Origin: Trinickia soli
GTDB lineage: Bacteria; Pseudomonadota; Gammaproteobacteria; Burkholderiales; Burkholderiaceae
Assembly (NCBI RefSeq): GCF_002879855.1
Contig: NZ_PNYB01000030.1
Span: 1-63,918 of the forward strand
Direction: 5' to 3'
Length of the DNA: 63,918 bases
Shown: piece by piece, positions 18,262 to 29,500 of the stretch
Position numbering within the stretch: position 1 is the first letter of the stretch
Layout: every line of letters starts with the position of its first letter
Notes under the pieces: model-generated
What the model saw: the letters and a program-made list of their open reading frames with translations, nothing else
What the model was told of the DNA's origin: nothing
Database searches by the model: none
Translations under genes and position numbers: made by a program

Positions 18262-18960
18262 TCAGGCTACGCGCACGTTCAGCTCGCCGAGACGTTCGAC
18301 GCCGACGGTCATCAAATCTCCTTTGACCACCGCGCCAACGCCTTCCGGTGTCCCGGTATAGATGAGATCGCCCGGCTCGAGACGGAAGAACTTCGAGAGA
18401 TCGGCGACCGTCTCGGCAACGGACCATATCAAGTGCGAGACGTCGCTGTTCTGCTTCGGAACGCCGTTCACGTTCAGCCATAATTGGCCGCGCTCGAAAT
18501 GCCCGACCTCGCTCGCGACGTGAATCGGCCCGATCGGCGCCGAACGATCGAAGGCCTTGCCGATTTCCCACGGCCGCCCCATTTCACGCATCTTCATTTG
18601 CAGGTCGCGGCGCGTCATGTCCAGGCCAACGGCATAACCCCAGACATGATCGAGCGCATCGGCGAGCGCGACATCCGAGCCGCCCTTGCCGATCGCAGCC
18701 ACGAGCTCTGCCTCGTAGTGGTAGTTGGCCGTCTGCGCAGGATACGGCAGCTCGAGCGTGTCCCCATAGGCGACGGGCACCACGGCATCGGCGGGCTTGC
18801 AGAAAAAGAATGGCGGCTCGCGATCGGGATCGAAGCCCATCTCGCGGGCGTGCGCGGCATAGTTCCGACCGACGCAGTAAACGCGCCGCACGGGGAACTC
18901 GTCCTGAGTGCCGGCGACGGGGACCGCGACGGTCGGTTCGGGAGGAAAGACGAATGACAT
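18262..18960 (-). CDS. nagK: Fumarylpyruvate hydrolase (FAH family)
   Basis: A 232-residue fumarylacetoacetate-hydrolase-family protein with RVYCVGRNYAAHAREM near the N-terminus, metal ligands in YEAELVAAIG and LDMTRRDLQ, and YTGTPEGVG near the end. It hydrolyses fumarylpyruvate to fumarate and pyruvate, the final step of the gentisate route. The ATG at 18960 was chosen because homology begins at MSFVFPP; the frame stays open upstream into the gap. It lies between gentisate dioxygenase and the isomerase. Confidence 0.92.
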   Translation of the reverse strand: MSFVFPPEPTVAVPVAGTQDEFPVRRVYCVGRNYAAHAREMGFDPDREPPFFFCKPADAVVPVAYGDTLELPYPAQTANYHYEAELVAAIGKGGSDVALADALDHVWGYAVGLDMTRRDLQMKMREMGRPWEIGKAFDRSAPIGPIHVASEVGHFERGQLWLNVNGVPKQNSDVSHLIWSVAETVADLSKFFRLEPGDLIYTGTPEGVGAVVKGDLMTVGVERLGELNVRVA

Positions 18961-19090
18961 GACGGTAGCCTCGATTATCGAGTGAAGAGATCCGGATAAT
19001 TGGCATCGACCGGGCGAGGCGAGGGGACGAAGCGCAATGCAACTCGATGCAACGCAACGGCTCGCCCTCGATCGATGGGTACTGGTGGGA

Positions 19091-20137
19091 CTATGTGCGT
19101 TCTTCGCGCAGCAGGTTGAGCGCGGACAACACGGGCCGGTCCGAGTAGCTGAACAGCACGCTGTCCATGGAAGCGGCGAGACTGACTGGCTGCCATGCAG
19201 GCACGACGAACACGTCGTGCGGTTCGAACGCGAACGGCGTACCGGCGATCGATGCCTGGCCATGCCCTTGCACGACACAGTACACAGTCGCATCGGTGCT
19301 GCGATAAGTTCTGCCGGAAAAGCCGGCGGGCAAAAACTGCATGAAGGTGGCGATGGTGGGCATCGGCCATCCGCCTGTCGCCGGATTGACGTAGCGTAGC
19401 TTCACGCCGTCCCATTCGTCGAGATCGCCGTTCCGATAGAGCTCATCCAGCGCTTCCCGGGTTCGCTCATAGGGATAGCTGAAGATCGGAGAAGTCGGAT
19501 CGGTTACGCGATGACGAACCGGCAACATGTTGTGGCCGAAGCGCGCGAAGCTGTCGCCCTCGGGGCGCGAGATCGGTTGAGTCGACTCTGGATAGTTTTC
19601 CGCGAATCCTGCATTGAGGCTGGCGATCAACGGAATATCGAGTCCATCGAGCCAGATGACCGGTTCGCCGCCCTGGTCCAGCGCTGGGTTGCCGTGGTCG
19701 TGCCAGGTCCAAGTGGGCGTGATGATGAAATCGCCCGGGCGCATGGTGGTGCGCTCGCCGTTGACGGCGGTCCACGCACCGCTGCCTTCCACGATGAACC
19801 GCAGCGCGGATTGCGTATGCCGGTGACTCGGTGCAATCTCTCCCGGCAAGATAAGCTGCAGACCGGCGTAAAGGGTCGACGTAATGCTCGCCTTTCCGGG
19901 CAAGCCGGGGTTCTCTAGAACGAGCACGCGCCGGACCGCTTCTTCGGCGCTGATCACGGCGCCCGCCTCGATGACGAGGTCGCGAGTCTGAGAATATTTC
20001 CAGATGGCCGCGACTGCTTGCGGCTGAGGCGCCTTCGGCACGAGGTGGTGCAGCGATTCCCACAACGGAGAGAGCCGCTGTTCTCCGAGTTTCTCGTAGT
20101 AGGTCGAGCGTGCTTCGCGCATCGAAGCTATCGTCAT
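19091..20137 (-). CDS. nagI: Gentisate 1,2-dioxygenase
   Basis: A 348-residue bicupin. The first cupin contains [16 protein letters not shown] and [10 protein letters not shown], whose histidines bind Fe(II); the second cupin lies near residues 285-320 (VYCVVQGHG). It cleaves gentisate between C1 and C2 to maleylpyruvate. Length matches known gentisate dioxygenases (about 345-370). GGAGACGCTG precedes the ATG. It follows the salicylate 5-hydroxylase genes directly in the operon. Confidence 0.95.
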   Translation of the reverse strand: MTIASMREARSTYYEKLGEQRLSPLWESLHHLVPKAPQPQAVAAIWKYSQTRDLVIEAGAVISAEEAVRRVLVLENPGLPGKASITSTLYAGLQLILPGEIAPSHRHTQSALRFIVEGSGAWTAVNGERTTMRPGDFIITPTWTWHDHGNPALDQGGEPVIWLDGLDIPLIASLNAGFAENYPESTQPISRPEGDSFARFGHNMLPVRHRVTDPTSPIFSYPYERTREALDELYRNGDLDEWDGVKLRYVNPATGGWPMPTIATFMQFLPAGFSGRTYRSTDATVYCVVQGHGQASIAGTPFAFEPHDVFVVPAWQPVSLAASMDSVLFSYSDRPVLSALNLLREERT

Positions 20138-20163
20138 CAGCGTCTCCTTCGGTTCATGAGTGA

Positions 20164-20475
20164 TCAGATCTCGACGTACACGCTTCCATCTTCAATCTTG
20201 ATGGGATAGGTGCGGATATCGGTGGCGAGCGGCTCACACAGCGCCTTTCCGTTACGGATGTCGAAGCGGCCTTGATGCAACGGGCATTCGATCTCATGAC
20301 CCTCGAGGAATCCGTCGCACAGCCGAGCGTGACCGTGCGTGCAAATGTTGTCCGTTGCATACACTTCGCCGTCCACGCCATAGATGGCGAGTTCGCGCCC
20401 GGCGGCCTCGACGGCTACCACATCGGCGCTCGGTACGGCCGCGCAATCGATGACCTTTGTCCACTGCTTCGACAT
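20164..20475 (-). CDS. nagAb: Salicylate 5-hydroxylase, Rieske ferredoxin component
   Basis: A 103-residue Rieske ferredoxin with the [2Fe-2S] ligands in CTHGHARL and CPLHQG. It carries electrons from the reductase (NagAa) to the oxygenase (NagGH). The ATG at 20475 gives the usual ferredoxin start MSKQWTKV; a longer in-frame start at 20487 overlaps the preceding gene's stop. It sits eight bases after nagH, in the conserved nag order. Confidence 0.93.
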   Translation of the reverse strand: MSKQWTKVIDCAAVPSADVVAVEAAGRELAIYGVDGEVYATDNICTHGHARLCDGFLEGHEIECPLHQGRFDIRNGKALCEPLATDIRTYPIKIEDGSVYVEI

Positions 20476-20483
20476 GACTGACC

Positions 20484-20957
20484 TCAAATCGGGTAAATGA
20501 GCGAGTTAGCGATCATCTCGCTGTCGAACACGCAAAGCCGCGACTCGAACCTCAAGCCGTCTTTCGTGCGGCGAATCGTATCGATGTATCGGCCGACGTT
20601 GAAGACAGTCGACATCTCATCGGGCTTCGTACGGAACACGGCGTAGTTCGCCTGCGCCTCGATGCGCTCGTGATCGGCGCGGTGAACGCGCGGGATCCCT
20701 ACGACATGCCGCTGGTAGTAGGGGTCGTGAAAGATCGTCTCGGTCATGCCGTAGACGCGGTCCTTCAACATGCCCTTGCTTTCGAACGAAAGCGTCGCGA
20801 GCGGAAGGCCGCGGTCGTAGTTCTCACGCGGCTGGACCTTGTAGGCGCAGTGCTCGGTAAAGAATTCTGGCCACTTGTCCCACTCGTTGTTATCCACGAC
20901 AGCCGCGTAGTCCGCGTAGAGCGCGAGGAGTTTCTGATAGGTATCGAAATCGAGCAT
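20484..20957 (-). CDS. nagH: Salicylate 5-hydroxylase, small oxygenase subunit
   Basis: A 157-residue ring-hydroxylating dioxygenase beta subunit (NTF2-like/SnoaL fold). It has structural rather than catalytic importance and partners NagG. It is separated from nagG by one base, showing tight coupling. The N-terminus ([21 protein letters not shown]) is typical of aromatic-ring hydroxylase small subunits. Confidence 0.92.
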   Translation of the reverse strand: MLDFDTYQKLLALYADYAAVVDNNEWDKWPEFFTEHCAYKVQPRENYDRGLPLATLSFESKGMLKDRVYGMTETIFHDPYYQRHVVGIPRVHRADHERIEAQANYAVFRTKPDEMSTVFNVGRYIDTIRRTKDGLRFESRLCVFDSEMIANSLIYPI

Positions 20958-20958
20958 G

Positions 20959-22215
20959 TCAGATCTCCATGACGCGTCGCCAGTAGTCGTACATTCCGCG
21001 AATCAGTGTCTCGGTCACCATGTGGTCGGTGTCGCCAATTTCGCGCCCGCCTAGTTCCGCGATGGTTTGATGAAACGGCTTTTGCTCGAATCCTTCCTGA
21101 GAGAATTCGATGACTTCGCCGTCGTCCGCGGAGACGAAGCCCGCAGGCCCGAACAAGTTCGCTTGGCGCAACCGGCGGCGCGTCATGTCTTCGCTGTCTT
21201 CTTCGAAGCCGAAGTGCGTCCAGACGAAATCGAACGAGCCCTCTCCATTGGGCTGAATGTGCCGTGTCGACACTGAATTCACTTGTTGCTGGATGATGAC
21301 GCTCGGGAAGACGGTCATCATGACCGCCGTCGGCGTACCCCACCAGGGCTCATGCGCCACATCGAGAAAGCGGTTGTCGTTCAGCGTCATCTGATCCTTG
21401 AAGCTCGATACGCCGCTCGTCACTTCCCCCTTGCCGCCGGAGCCGCGTGTCGAAATCATCGCGGCATGCCTGAAATGCTCGTCCATCTTCAATTCGGACT
21501 TGTTGTCGGCACGCCAAAGGCCGAACGTGACGAACCACGTGTGGAGCAGGCCCGGGTGGTACGGATCCTTGATGTTTTCCTGCATCAGCTTCCAATTGCC
21601 GGGAATGCGCTGACGGTTGTATCCGAGGATCGTCAGCTTGCGCCCGTCAAATACGCGGTCGAAGTAGCGCAGTATCGTCGGGCCGAGGAAGGCTTCGAGC
21701 GACGGCAGGTCGTGATCGAACGACGCGAAGATGACGCCGTTACGCGTTGCCACGTTGAGCTTCGTGAGCCCGTGCTCCTTCGTGTCGAAATCCGCGGGCA
21801 TGCCGCCGTTGATCTTGCCGTCGAGCTTGACGCCGCGTCGAAACGGCACGCCGACGAGGTTGCCCTTCAGGTCGTAGTTCCATTGATGGTAAGGGCAGGT
21901 GAAGTCCTTGCGGTTGCCGAACTTCTCCCTGCAAAAGCGCACGCCGCGATGCGCGCAGACGTTCTCGACGACGCTGATGTCGCCCTCCTGCGTGCGCGCG
22001 ACGATGACGGAACGCTCGCCGACAACCGTCCGCTTGAAGTCGCCCGGATTCGGAATCTCGGCTTCGAGGCCGACGTAGCACCAATGGCCCGAATAAAAGA
22101 AGCGCTCTAGTTCGCGGCGGTAGATGTCGGCATCGGTATATGCCCAGAACGGAATGCGGCTCGAACCTTCCCGCTTCCACTGCGGCGTCGTGAAAACGAG
22201 CGACGTGTCGTTCAT
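20959..22215 (-). CDS. nagG: Salicylate 5-hydroxylase, large oxygenase subunit
   Basis: A 418-residue Rieske non-haem iron oxygenase alpha subunit. Rieske ligands are C87, H89, C107 and H110 (CAHRG and CPYHQW). The mononuclear iron site is in [12 protein letters not shown], with two His residues about five apart. It hydroxylates salicylate at C5 to gentisate using electrons from NagAa/NagAb. The assignment to salicylate 5-hydroxylase rather than another aromatic oxygenase rests on the reductase-large-small-ferredoxin-gentisate dioxygenase gene order; the substrate itself is not proven by sequence. Confidence 0.92.
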   Translation of the reverse strand: MNDTSLVFTTPQWKREGSSRIPFWAYTDADIYRRELERFFYSGHWCYVGLEAEIPNPGDFKRTVVGERSVIVARTQEGDISVVENVCAHRGVRFCREKFGNRKDFTCPYHQWNYDLKGNLVGVPFRRGVKLDGKINGGMPADFDTKEHGLTKLNVATRNGVIFASFDHDLPSLEAFLGPTILRYFDRVFDGRKLTILGYNRQRIPGNWKLMQENIKDPYHPGLLHTWFVTFGLWRADNKSELKMDEHFRHAAMISTRGSGGKGEVTSGVSSFKDQMTLNDNRFLDVAHEPWWGTPTAVMMTVFPSVIIQQQVNSVSTRHIQPNGEGSFDFVWTHFGFEEDSEDMTRRRLRQANLFGPAGFVSADDGEVIEFSQEGFEQKPFHQTIAELGGREIGDTDHMVTETLIRGMYDYWRRVMEI

Positions 22216-22266
22216 ACGCTGTCTCCTGAGTTTGCTGTAGGTGTTGCGATGACATGGACCAAGCGG

Positions 22267-23253
22267 TCAGACGCCGCTCGCATAAAACGCATCGGCGTAG
22301 ATATGTTCGTTGGCGACGCCTTTTTGCCGAAGCAGGATCGAGGCGGCGTCCACCATGACCGGTGCGCCGGCCAGATAGGCCCTCCAGCCTTTCAGGCTCG
22401 ACCAGTCCGCGCCGACTGCCTCGGTTACCACGCCCCTGCGATACTTTTCCGACATGTCCCAGGAAGCCACGACGACGTGCGCGGTCAGGTTCGGCAGTCG
22501 CTCCTGCAGTTCGTCGAGCCAATGCGTGCCGTAGACGTCGCGTGGCGAGCGCACGCCGAAATACACATGCACGGGAGTGGCCATGTCTGCCTCGGCCATG
22601 CCGCGCAGAATCGAAAGGATGGGAGCCAAGCCGGTCCCGCCGGCAATGCATACGACCGGGTCGGTGGTCCTGCGACGCAAGTAGGCGGTGCCGAGCGGGC
22701 CGCTCAGACGTACCGTATCGCCCACCTTGAGGTGATTCGCCACATAAGAGGTCACGCGTCCGTTCGGCACGAGACGGATATGAAACTCCACCGCGTACGG
22801 ATTCTGCGTGACGGCCATCGAATACGGCCGGACATGCTGCGGCGTGAACTGCAGCGTCGCATACTGTCCCGGCGAAAATTCGAACGGCTTCGACAGTGCG
22901 AGACGAACGCGCTTGATGTCGTGCGTCACGTCTTCGATGCCTATGACGGTCGTCTTGATGATCTTCGCCGGATGCACGACGATCTCGTCGATTTCGGGCA
23001 GCTCGATCGCGCAGTCCTCGACGATCGTCGTTTGACAGGCCAGCACGGATTGACCCGTCGCTGCGGGGGCGTTCGTTTCTCGCGATCCCGTCACGAGCAC
23101 GTTGCCGGAAACAACGCGGCAACGGCAGGTGCCGCAGCGGCCCGCCATGCAACTGTAGGAAACGGGGATCTCATGCGCGCGCAGCACATCGAGCAGGTTT
23201 TCGCCAGCACGCACATTGAGCATCCGCTGCAACGGCAAAATCGAAACATCCAT
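22267..23253 (-). CDS. nagAa: Ferredoxin reductase component of salicylate 5-hydroxylase
   Basis: A 328-residue reductase. An N-terminal plant-type [2Fe-2S] domain (CMAGRCGTCRC, with a fourth Cys in LACQ) is followed by an FAD-binding domain (RPYSMA) and an NAD-binding domain (GGTGLAPILSIL). It passes electrons from NAD(P)H to NagAb. The ATG at 23253 is favoured over 23280 because homology begins with MDVSILPLQ. First gene of the minus-strand nag operon, 160 bases from the divergent NagR-like regulator. Confidence 0.93.
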   Translation of the reverse strand: MDVSILPLQRMLNVRAGENLLDVLRAHEIPVSYSCMAGRCGTCRCRVVSGNVLVTGSRETNAPAATGQSVLACQTTIVEDCAIELPEIDEIVVHPAKIIKTTVIGIEDVTHDIKRVRLALSKPFEFSPGQYATLQFTPQHVRPYSMAVTQNPYAVEFHIRLVPNGRVTSYVANHLKVGDTVRLSGPLGTAYLRRRTTDPVVCIAGGTGLAPILSILRGMAEADMATPVHVYFGVRSPRDVYGTHWLDELQERLPNLTAHVVVASWDMSEKYRRGVVTEAVGADWSSLKGWRAYLAGAPVMVDAASILLRQKGVANEHIYADAFYASGV

Positions 23254-23309
23254 GGCGCCAGTGTCTCCGAGGCTGGTCAATTCACGACGTCATGATGCCG
23301 CCGGCTGCG

Positions 23310-23351
23310 CTATTGATAAATAGAATCCGCTTGATAATTCACATCATCGAT
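23310..23351. promoter_or_regulatory. Candidate NahR/NagR-type operator region
   Basis: The AT-rich divergent gap contains CTATTGATAAATAG (23310-23323, CTAT/ATAG dyad) and ATTCACATCATCGAT (23337-23351), which partly resembles the ATTCAC...TGAT element I recall for NagR-controlled promoters. The match is imperfect, so this is a candidate only. Confidence 0.45.
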
Positions 23352-23413
23352 AGTGATAATGCACGCATGGAAACGCGGGCACGCGAGAGGCCGGTCAGGA
23401 GGAAGACAAAGCA

Positions 23414-24316
23414 ATGGAGCTTCAGGACATCGATCTGAACCTGCTCGTGGTCTTCAACGAGTTGCTTCGCCAGCGGCGGGTGTCGACCGTTGCCACTACG
23501 TTGGGCATTTCGCAGCCGGCGATCAGCAACGCGCTGAACCGATTGCGTAGGTTGCTCGGAGATGAGCTTTTTCTTCGCACATCCAAGGGCATGATGCCGA
23601 CGCCGTTCGCCGAGTCGCTTGCCGAGCCGATCGGTTACGCGCTTGGCGCGATCTACAACACGCTCAATGCGACGTCGAGTTTCGAGCCGGCCTCGAGCAA
23701 CCGGTCGTTTACGGTTGCCATGACCGATATCGGCGAAATCTACTTTTTGCCGGCTCTCATGAAACGGCTGGCCGAGGCTTCACCGGGCGTCACGATCAGC
23801 ACGGTGCGCAATCAGGCCGATGCGCTGTGCGATGCCATGGAGACGGGCCAGGTCGATCTCGCCATCGGCTTTTTGCCTGACCTTAAAACGGGTTTCTTCC
23901 AACGCCGATTGTTCAAGCAGCGATACGTGTGTCTGTTTCGTAAGGGACACCCGCTCGCGAAGGCGGGCATGACGATGAAGGCGTTTCTCGAAGCGGAGCA
24001 CGTTTCGATCGTCGCCGAGGGGACCGGGCACGGCATGGTCGATACCGCGATCCAGCGCGCCGGCGTGCCGCGTCGCGTTCGTCTGCGCGTGCCGCACTTC
24101 GTGGCCGTCGGGCATATCCTTCATACGACCGATTTGATCGCGGTGGTTCCCGAGGCATACGCTGCGCGCACACTCGCGCCCTTCGGTCTCGACAGTGCCC
24201 CATGCCCGGTCAAGATCCCCGATATCACGATCAATGTGCTCTGGCACGCGAGGAATCATCGCGAGCGCAGCAATCAGTGGCTCCGGCAGCTGGTGTTCGA
24301 GGAGTTTTCTCAGTGA
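23414..24316 (+). CDS. nagR: LysR-family activator, NahR/NagR-like
   Basis: A 300-residue LysR regulator beginning MELQDIDLNLLVVFNELL, the NahR/NagR/NodD-type start, with HTH TTLGISQPAISNALNRLR. NahR-type proteins activate naphthalene/salicylate genes with salicylate as inducer. It is divergent from the nagAa-led operon, which it presumably activates. GGAGGA lies 12 bases before the ATG. Inducer identity is inferred from family and context. Confidence 0.9.
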   Translation: MELQDIDLNLLVVFNELLRQRRVSTVATTLGISQPAISNALNRLRRLLGDELFLRTSKGMMPTPFAESLAEPIGYALGAIYNTLNATSSFEPASSNRSFTVAMTDIGEIYFLPALMKRLAEASPGVTISTVRNQADALCDAMETGQVDLAIGFLPDLKTGFFQRRLFKQRYVCLFRKGHPLAKAGMTMKAFLEAEHVSIVAEGTGHGMVDTAIQRAGVPRRVRLRVPHFVAVGHILHTTDLIAVVPEAYAARTLAPFGLDSAPCPVKIPDITINVLWHARNHRERSNQWLRQLVFEEFSQ

Positions 24317-24459
24317 TGAGGCGATAGGGCGCCAGCGCGGGTTCGGGGCCGACAGGTTCAAATCGATGCGACCCAGCCATAAGACTTCGCTATTGCGCCA
24401 GACCAATCCTGTCTTTGCGCGGCTTGCGCGGGGAACGTCATCAACACCGTCATCGATTT

Positions 24460-24696
24460 CGATCGATCCTCGCCGGGGCCGTCGCGCGATTGCGCGCAGA
24501 GGGGGCGACGGCGCATGCTGCTCCCTTCGATGTGACCTCGCCGGAAGACGTTCAACTCGGCGTCGCTCGCATCGAGCGTGATCTTGGTGCGATCGACATC
24601 CTGGTCAACAACGCCGGCATGCAGCGCCGTGCGCCGCTCGAACAGTTCTCGCACGCGCAGTGGGAGGAACTGATGAAGACCGCGAATATCCCATAG
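24460..24696 (+). pseudogene. Fragment of a short-chain dehydrogenase (gluconate 5-dehydrogenase-like)
   Basis: The translation AGAVARLRAEG ... FDVTSPEDV ... IDILVNNAGMQRR ... WEELMKT matches about residues 40-115 of IdnO-type SDRs, including the NNAG motif. The nucleotide-binding start (TGxxxGIG) is absent or scrambled upstream, and the catalytic Tyr/Lys part is missing; the frame ends at a stop right after WEELMKT. A piece matching the next part of the same protein type lies at 48680-48787. It is convergent with the allophanate hydrolase gene. Confidence 0.7.
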
Positions 24697-24712
24697 ACGG
24701 TTAATCCATTGG

Positions 24713-26545
24713 CTAACGATTCGTCGGCGCGTGCGGGCTGGCGAGCCATGCGCGCCAGCCGCCCAACGCCGTAATGTCACCCCCGGACTCCAGACCATAG
24801 GGTTCGCACACAAAGCCGGTCACCCACTTGCCATTCGCCAGTTCAATTTTCCCTAGCGCAAGGGGGGAGGGAATGGTCTCGATGAACGAACCCAGTTCCA
24901 GGCTGGACATTTCCCATACCTCGATCTCGATGGCCTTGCCTCCGTCCGGTACTCGCCGCATGCCGGGCCGCCTCGTGCCATCCGGCGTGGCCGCCAGTGC
25001 GGACAAGCGGTAGTGCGGTGCGGTTTGCGTCGCCTCCACCAGGCGTGCGCCACGGCACACGAGATCGCGATTGAGCGGCAAGCCCTGCATGTGAGCGCCG
25101 CACACCGCGACGCGCACGCGATCGTTGGACACTGCCGGCCGGTCACCTGCGTCGGGTATGCCACCACCCCCAGCGCATTCAATGCCGCTTATTCGCTGCA
25201 GCATGTCGGCCACGCTCAGCAGATACTGATCCGTGAATGCGCGGCCAAACACGGTCACGCCCCACGGCAGGCCGTTCGTCATGAACGCAGTCGGCGTCGC
25301 TACGGCCGCATAGTCGAGCAGATTCATGAAATTGGTGTAGTAGCCGAGCAGTGAATTGGGTGCGATGGGGTCGCGCTCCAACTCCGCGAGTGTGACGGGA
25401 CGCGGATAAGTCGGCGTGAGAACGAAGTCGAGGGGTTCGAGCGCCGCGTCGCAGATAACCTTCAACGCCTGCAGACGGTATTGCGCGCGAAATAGCTCCA
25501 CCGCGGTGGCAGCAGGGGCTTTTGCCAGCACATCGCGAATGACCGGCAACACGGCGTCCCCATCCGCTTCGATCAATTCGCCCGCGACGTTGTAGCGCTC
25601 TGCGACCCATGGGCCTTCATACAGCAGATTCGCCGCTTCGAGGAACGGCGCAAAGTCGATTTCAACGGCTTCGCCGCCCGCGGCTTCGAGCGCCGCGCGG
25701 GACTTCGCAAACAACGCCGGGCTTTGCGCACAGCCCGCGAATTCGAGTTGGGACGGTACGCCGAAGCGGAACCTCGTGAGCTTGCCGAATGCACGCCCGG
25801 TGTTCCATTGCGGGTTCCTGCGGCTGTATGCGTCGCGAGGATCGACCTGCGCGGTGAGTGCCAGCAGTTCGCTGGCTTCGCGCGCGGTCGCCGTGAAATA
25901 CGTCACGCAATCGAGCGTACGGCACGCCGGCACGACGCCGGCGGTGGACAGCAGACCCTTGGTCGGCTTGAGTCCGATGAGGTTGTTCAGCCCTGCCGGT
26001 ACGCGGCCGGAGCCCGCGGTGTCGGTGCCGAGCGCGAAGCTCGCGACGCCCAGCGCGACGGCCAGCGACGACCCCGAACTCGATCCGCCCGACGGATAGT
26101 CGGGATGCACGCTGTTGCGGCACTGGCCATAGGGCGAGCGCGTGCCGTTCAGGCCGGTCGCGAACTGGTCGAGATTGGTTTTGCCGAGCGGCACGGCGCC
26201 CAGCGCGATCAACCGTGCGACGAGCGTCGCCGATTCGGCCGGCGTATAGGCGAACGCGGGGCAGGCCGCCGTTGTCGGAACACCGGCCAAGTCGATGTTG
26301 TCCTTGATCGCGAACGGAATGCCATAGAGCGGCAATGCGTCGATATCCTGAGTGTCAAGCCACTCCAGGTAGGGTGCGACTTCCGCTTCGCTTAGCATGC
26401 GGATGAACAAATGAAATTCGGGATTGAGGGCAGCGGCTTTCGCCAGCAGCTCGCCAATCAGCTTGCGCGGCGTGAGCGTGCCGGCACGGTAAGCGGCGCG
26501 CAGCGTAGGCAGGCGCAGATCAAATGAAGACATGGGTGTGTTCAC
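24713..26545 (-). CDS. atzF: Allophanate hydrolase
   Basis: A 610-residue amidase-signature enzyme. The catalytic region carries the Ser-cisSer-Lys triad: Lys in AIKDNID and serines in PSGGSSSGSSLAV and DTAGSGRVPAG. The C-terminal ~150 residues form the extra domain of allophanate hydrolases. It converts allophanate to two CO2 and two NH3. The longest frame starts at a GTG (26545); an ATG at 26533 is equally plausible, and neither has a strong ribosome site. It is only 7-19 bases after the carboxylase gene. Final gene of the guanidine operon. Confidence 0.93.
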   Translation of the reverse strand: MNTPMSSFDLRLPTLRAAYRAGTLTPRKLIGELLAKAAALNPEFHLFIRMLSEAEVAPYLEWLDTQDIDALPLYGIPFAIKDNIDLAGVPTTAACPAFAYTPAESATLVARLIALGAVPLGKTNLDQFATGLNGTRSPYGQCRNSVHPDYPSGGSSSGSSLAVALGVASFALGTDTAGSGRVPAGLNNLIGLKPTKGLLSTAGVVPACRTLDCVTYFTATAREASELLALTAQVDPRDAYSRRNPQWNTGRAFGKLTRFRFGVPSQLEFAGCAQSPALFAKSRAALEAAGGEAVEIDFAPFLEAANLLYEGPWVAERYNVAGELIEADGDAVLPVIRDVLAKAPAATAVELFRAQYRLQALKVICDAALEPLDFVLTPTYPRPVTLAELERDPIAPNSLLGYYTNFMNLLDYAAVATPTAFMTNGLPWGVTVFGRAFTDQYLLSVADMLQRISGIECAGGGGIPDAGDRPAVSNDRVRVAVCGAHMQGLPLNRDLVCRGARLVEATQTAPHYRLSALAATPDGTRRPGMRRVPDGGKAIEIEVWEMSSLELGSFIETIPSPLALGKIELANGKWVTGFVCEPYGLESGGDITALGGWRAWLASPHAPTNR

Positions 26546-26552
26546 CGTAAAG

Positions 26553-29500
26553 TCAAAGGCGTTCGATGACAGCGACGCGTTGCCCCGCGCGCACCGCGGA
26601 GCCGGGCGCTACGTAAATCTCGCCGACGGTCCCCGCACACGGCGCGCACACGGAGATTTCCATCTTCATCGACTCGATGACGAGCAGAACGTCGCCGGCC
26701 TCGACGGTGTCGCCGGAGCCCACGCGCACCTGCCAGAGGCTGCCCGCGATCTCGCTGTCCACGGCGACGTCGCCCTCTTTCAGCGGCGCGAGTTCCATGT
26801 CCTGCGCGATCGGTGCGTCGTATTCTTCCTCCGCGGTTCCCGCTTCCCGCCAGCGCTCGCGTTCGGCCTGAAACGCGGCTTGCTGCCGCGCGCGGAATCG
26901 CTCGATGCCCACCGCTTCCCTCGTCAGAAACGTTTGATAGTCGGCCAGCGATAGCTCGGTCTCTTCGATCTTCAGCGGATATCGTCCGAGCGGAAAGTCC
27001 GCGCGGATGCGTTGCAATTCGTCGGCAGGGACTTCATAGAAGCGGATCTGGTCGAAGAAGCGCAACAGATACGGCCGCCCCGCGAAATCAGCGACTTGAC
27101 GGTAGCGATTCCACATCTGCAACGTCCGGCCAACGAACTGATAACCGCCTGGTCCCTCCATTCCATAGACGCATAGATACGCGCCGCCGATACCGACCGA
27201 GTTCTCGGCCGTCCATGTGCGCGCCGGGTTGTATTTGGTCGTCACCAGTCGATGGCGCGGATCGAGCGGGGTCGCGACCGGCGCGCCGAGATATACGTCC
27301 CCCAGTCCCATCACCAGATAGCTCGCATCGAAGACGATTCGTTTGACGGCGTCGATCGAATCGAGGTCGTTGATGCGGCGGATGAACTCGAGATTGCTCG
27401 GACACCAGGGCGCGTCCCGGCGCACCGTCGTCATATATTTGTCGATCGCGAGCCGGCAGGCGGGGTCGTCCCACGACAGAGGCAGATGCACGATCCGTGA
27501 CGGCGCGCGCAAATCCTTCTGCAGCAAAACGTGCTGCCATGCGCGCTCGACGAGCGCGAGCAACCGCGGTAGCGGCAAGCGCTCAGGCTGATAGTGAATC
27601 TGCAGTGAGCGGATGCCGGGAGTCAAATCGATGACGCCCGGCAGCGCCATCGCTTCGAGCGACTGCATCAACGCGTGGCCGCGGAAACGCAATACGAGAT
27701 CGAGCTCCGGCGGGCCGATTTCGAGCAGTAGATGCGTGTCGCCGGACACCCGCGCGACGAGCCGCTCGCGATCCGAACCGGTATCGAGGACGATAGGCGA
27801 TACCAGCGGCGCTGCCTTCGTGAAAACCGGCTTCGCGTCGAATTCGAGCGTCTGCCATTCATGCATACGGTGGCGTGCCGCCTCGCGCGCCTCATCGATT
27901 TGCACCGGCACGAAGCGCACTTTGTCACCGGCTTTCAACTGGCCGATTTGCCAAAGATCCGCTTCGATGATTGTCACCGGACACACGAAGCCGCCAAGAC
28001 TCGGGCCGTCAGGCCCGAGAATCACAGGCATGTCGCCGGTGAAGTCGACGGCGCCGACCGCATAGGGGTTATCGTGAATGTTCGACGGATGCAGCCCGGC
28101 CTCGCCACCGTCCTCGCGCGCCCACTCCGGCTTCGGCCCGATCAGACGCACGCCTGTGCGGCTGGAGTTGAAATGAATCTCCCATTCGGTGTCAAAAAAC
28201 CGCTCTATATAACGTTGGCTGAAATACTCCGGCGCGCCGTGCGGCCCATAAACGACGCGCAGCGTCCGCACGGTTTCCAGTTCAGGGACATGGGCCAGCA
28301 CTGCGCCCGTGCTGTCGTCCTGCAGCGGGTGCAAATGCAATACGTCGCCCGCACGGAGCGCTCGCCCTCCATGTCCGCCGAACTGACCGAGCGTGAAGGT
28401 GCTGCGGCTACCGAGATACACCGCGACATCGAAGCCGCCACGCACGCACAGATAGGAACGCGCGCCCGCCCCACGGATCGTGCCGAGCGCGAGCGTCGAA
28501 CCTGCGCCGACAAAGAAGGTCGTGTTCAGCGGCTGCTCGACGTCGTCCAGCAATACGGACAGATGCGCGCCCGTCACTGCCACGACCGCATCCGTTTTGA
28601 AACGCAAGGTCGGTCCGCTCATGGTGATTTCGAGCGCGGCCGCGTCTGCCGCATTGCCGAGCAGCCGATTGCCGAGCCGCAGCGCGCGGTCATCCATCGG
28701 ACCTGAAGGCGGAATGCCGACGGCCCAGTAGCCAACGCGGCCGGGATAATCCTGCACGGTCGTCTGCGTGCCGCCGCTGACCACCTCGATCGTGCTCGCC
28801 CGATACATGAGCCCTTCGAGGCATCGCGTCCACGGTTCGCCCGACGCAAACGGCTGATCGTCGAGGATTTGCGTCAGATAGTCGCGGTTGGTCGCCACGC
28901 CATAGATGCGCGTACGCTGCAGTGCTTCATTGAGCGCAAGGCGCGCCGCATCGCGTGTCGGCGACCACGCAATCACCTTCGCCAGCATCGGGTCGAAGTA
29001 GGGCGGTACTTCGCAGCCGGCTTCCACCCAGGTATCGATGCGCAGCGCGCGGCCGTCGGCGCACGGAAACGCGACATCGGTCAGCAAGCCCGGACTCGGC
29101 TTGAAATCGCTGCCTGGGTCTTCGGCGTAGAGGCGCGCCTGGATCGCGTGCCCGCGCGGCGTCAACGCTGCCGCGAGTGCTTGCAGCGGCGCTAGCGTGC
29201 CCGCCGCCAGTTCGATCATCCAACGCACGAGATCGACGCCCCACACCTGCTCGGTCACGCCGTGCTCGACCTGCAGGCGCGTATTCACCTCGAGGAAGTA
29301 GAACCGCTGTGCGGCACTGTCGTAGACAAATTCAACGGTACCGGCCGAGCGGTAATTGACCGCTTTCGCGAGCTTCACGGCAGCGTCGCACAATGCCGCC
29401 GGCATGCCGTCCGGCAAATGAGGTGCGGGGGTCTCTTCGAGCACCTTCTGGTTGCGCCGCTGCACCGAGCAGTCGCGCACGCCCAGCGCGATCGCGTCGC

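Noticed and set aside
24350-24375. tRNA T-loop-like GGTTCAAATC
   Set aside because: No matching T-stem, anticodon arm or acceptor stem around it.
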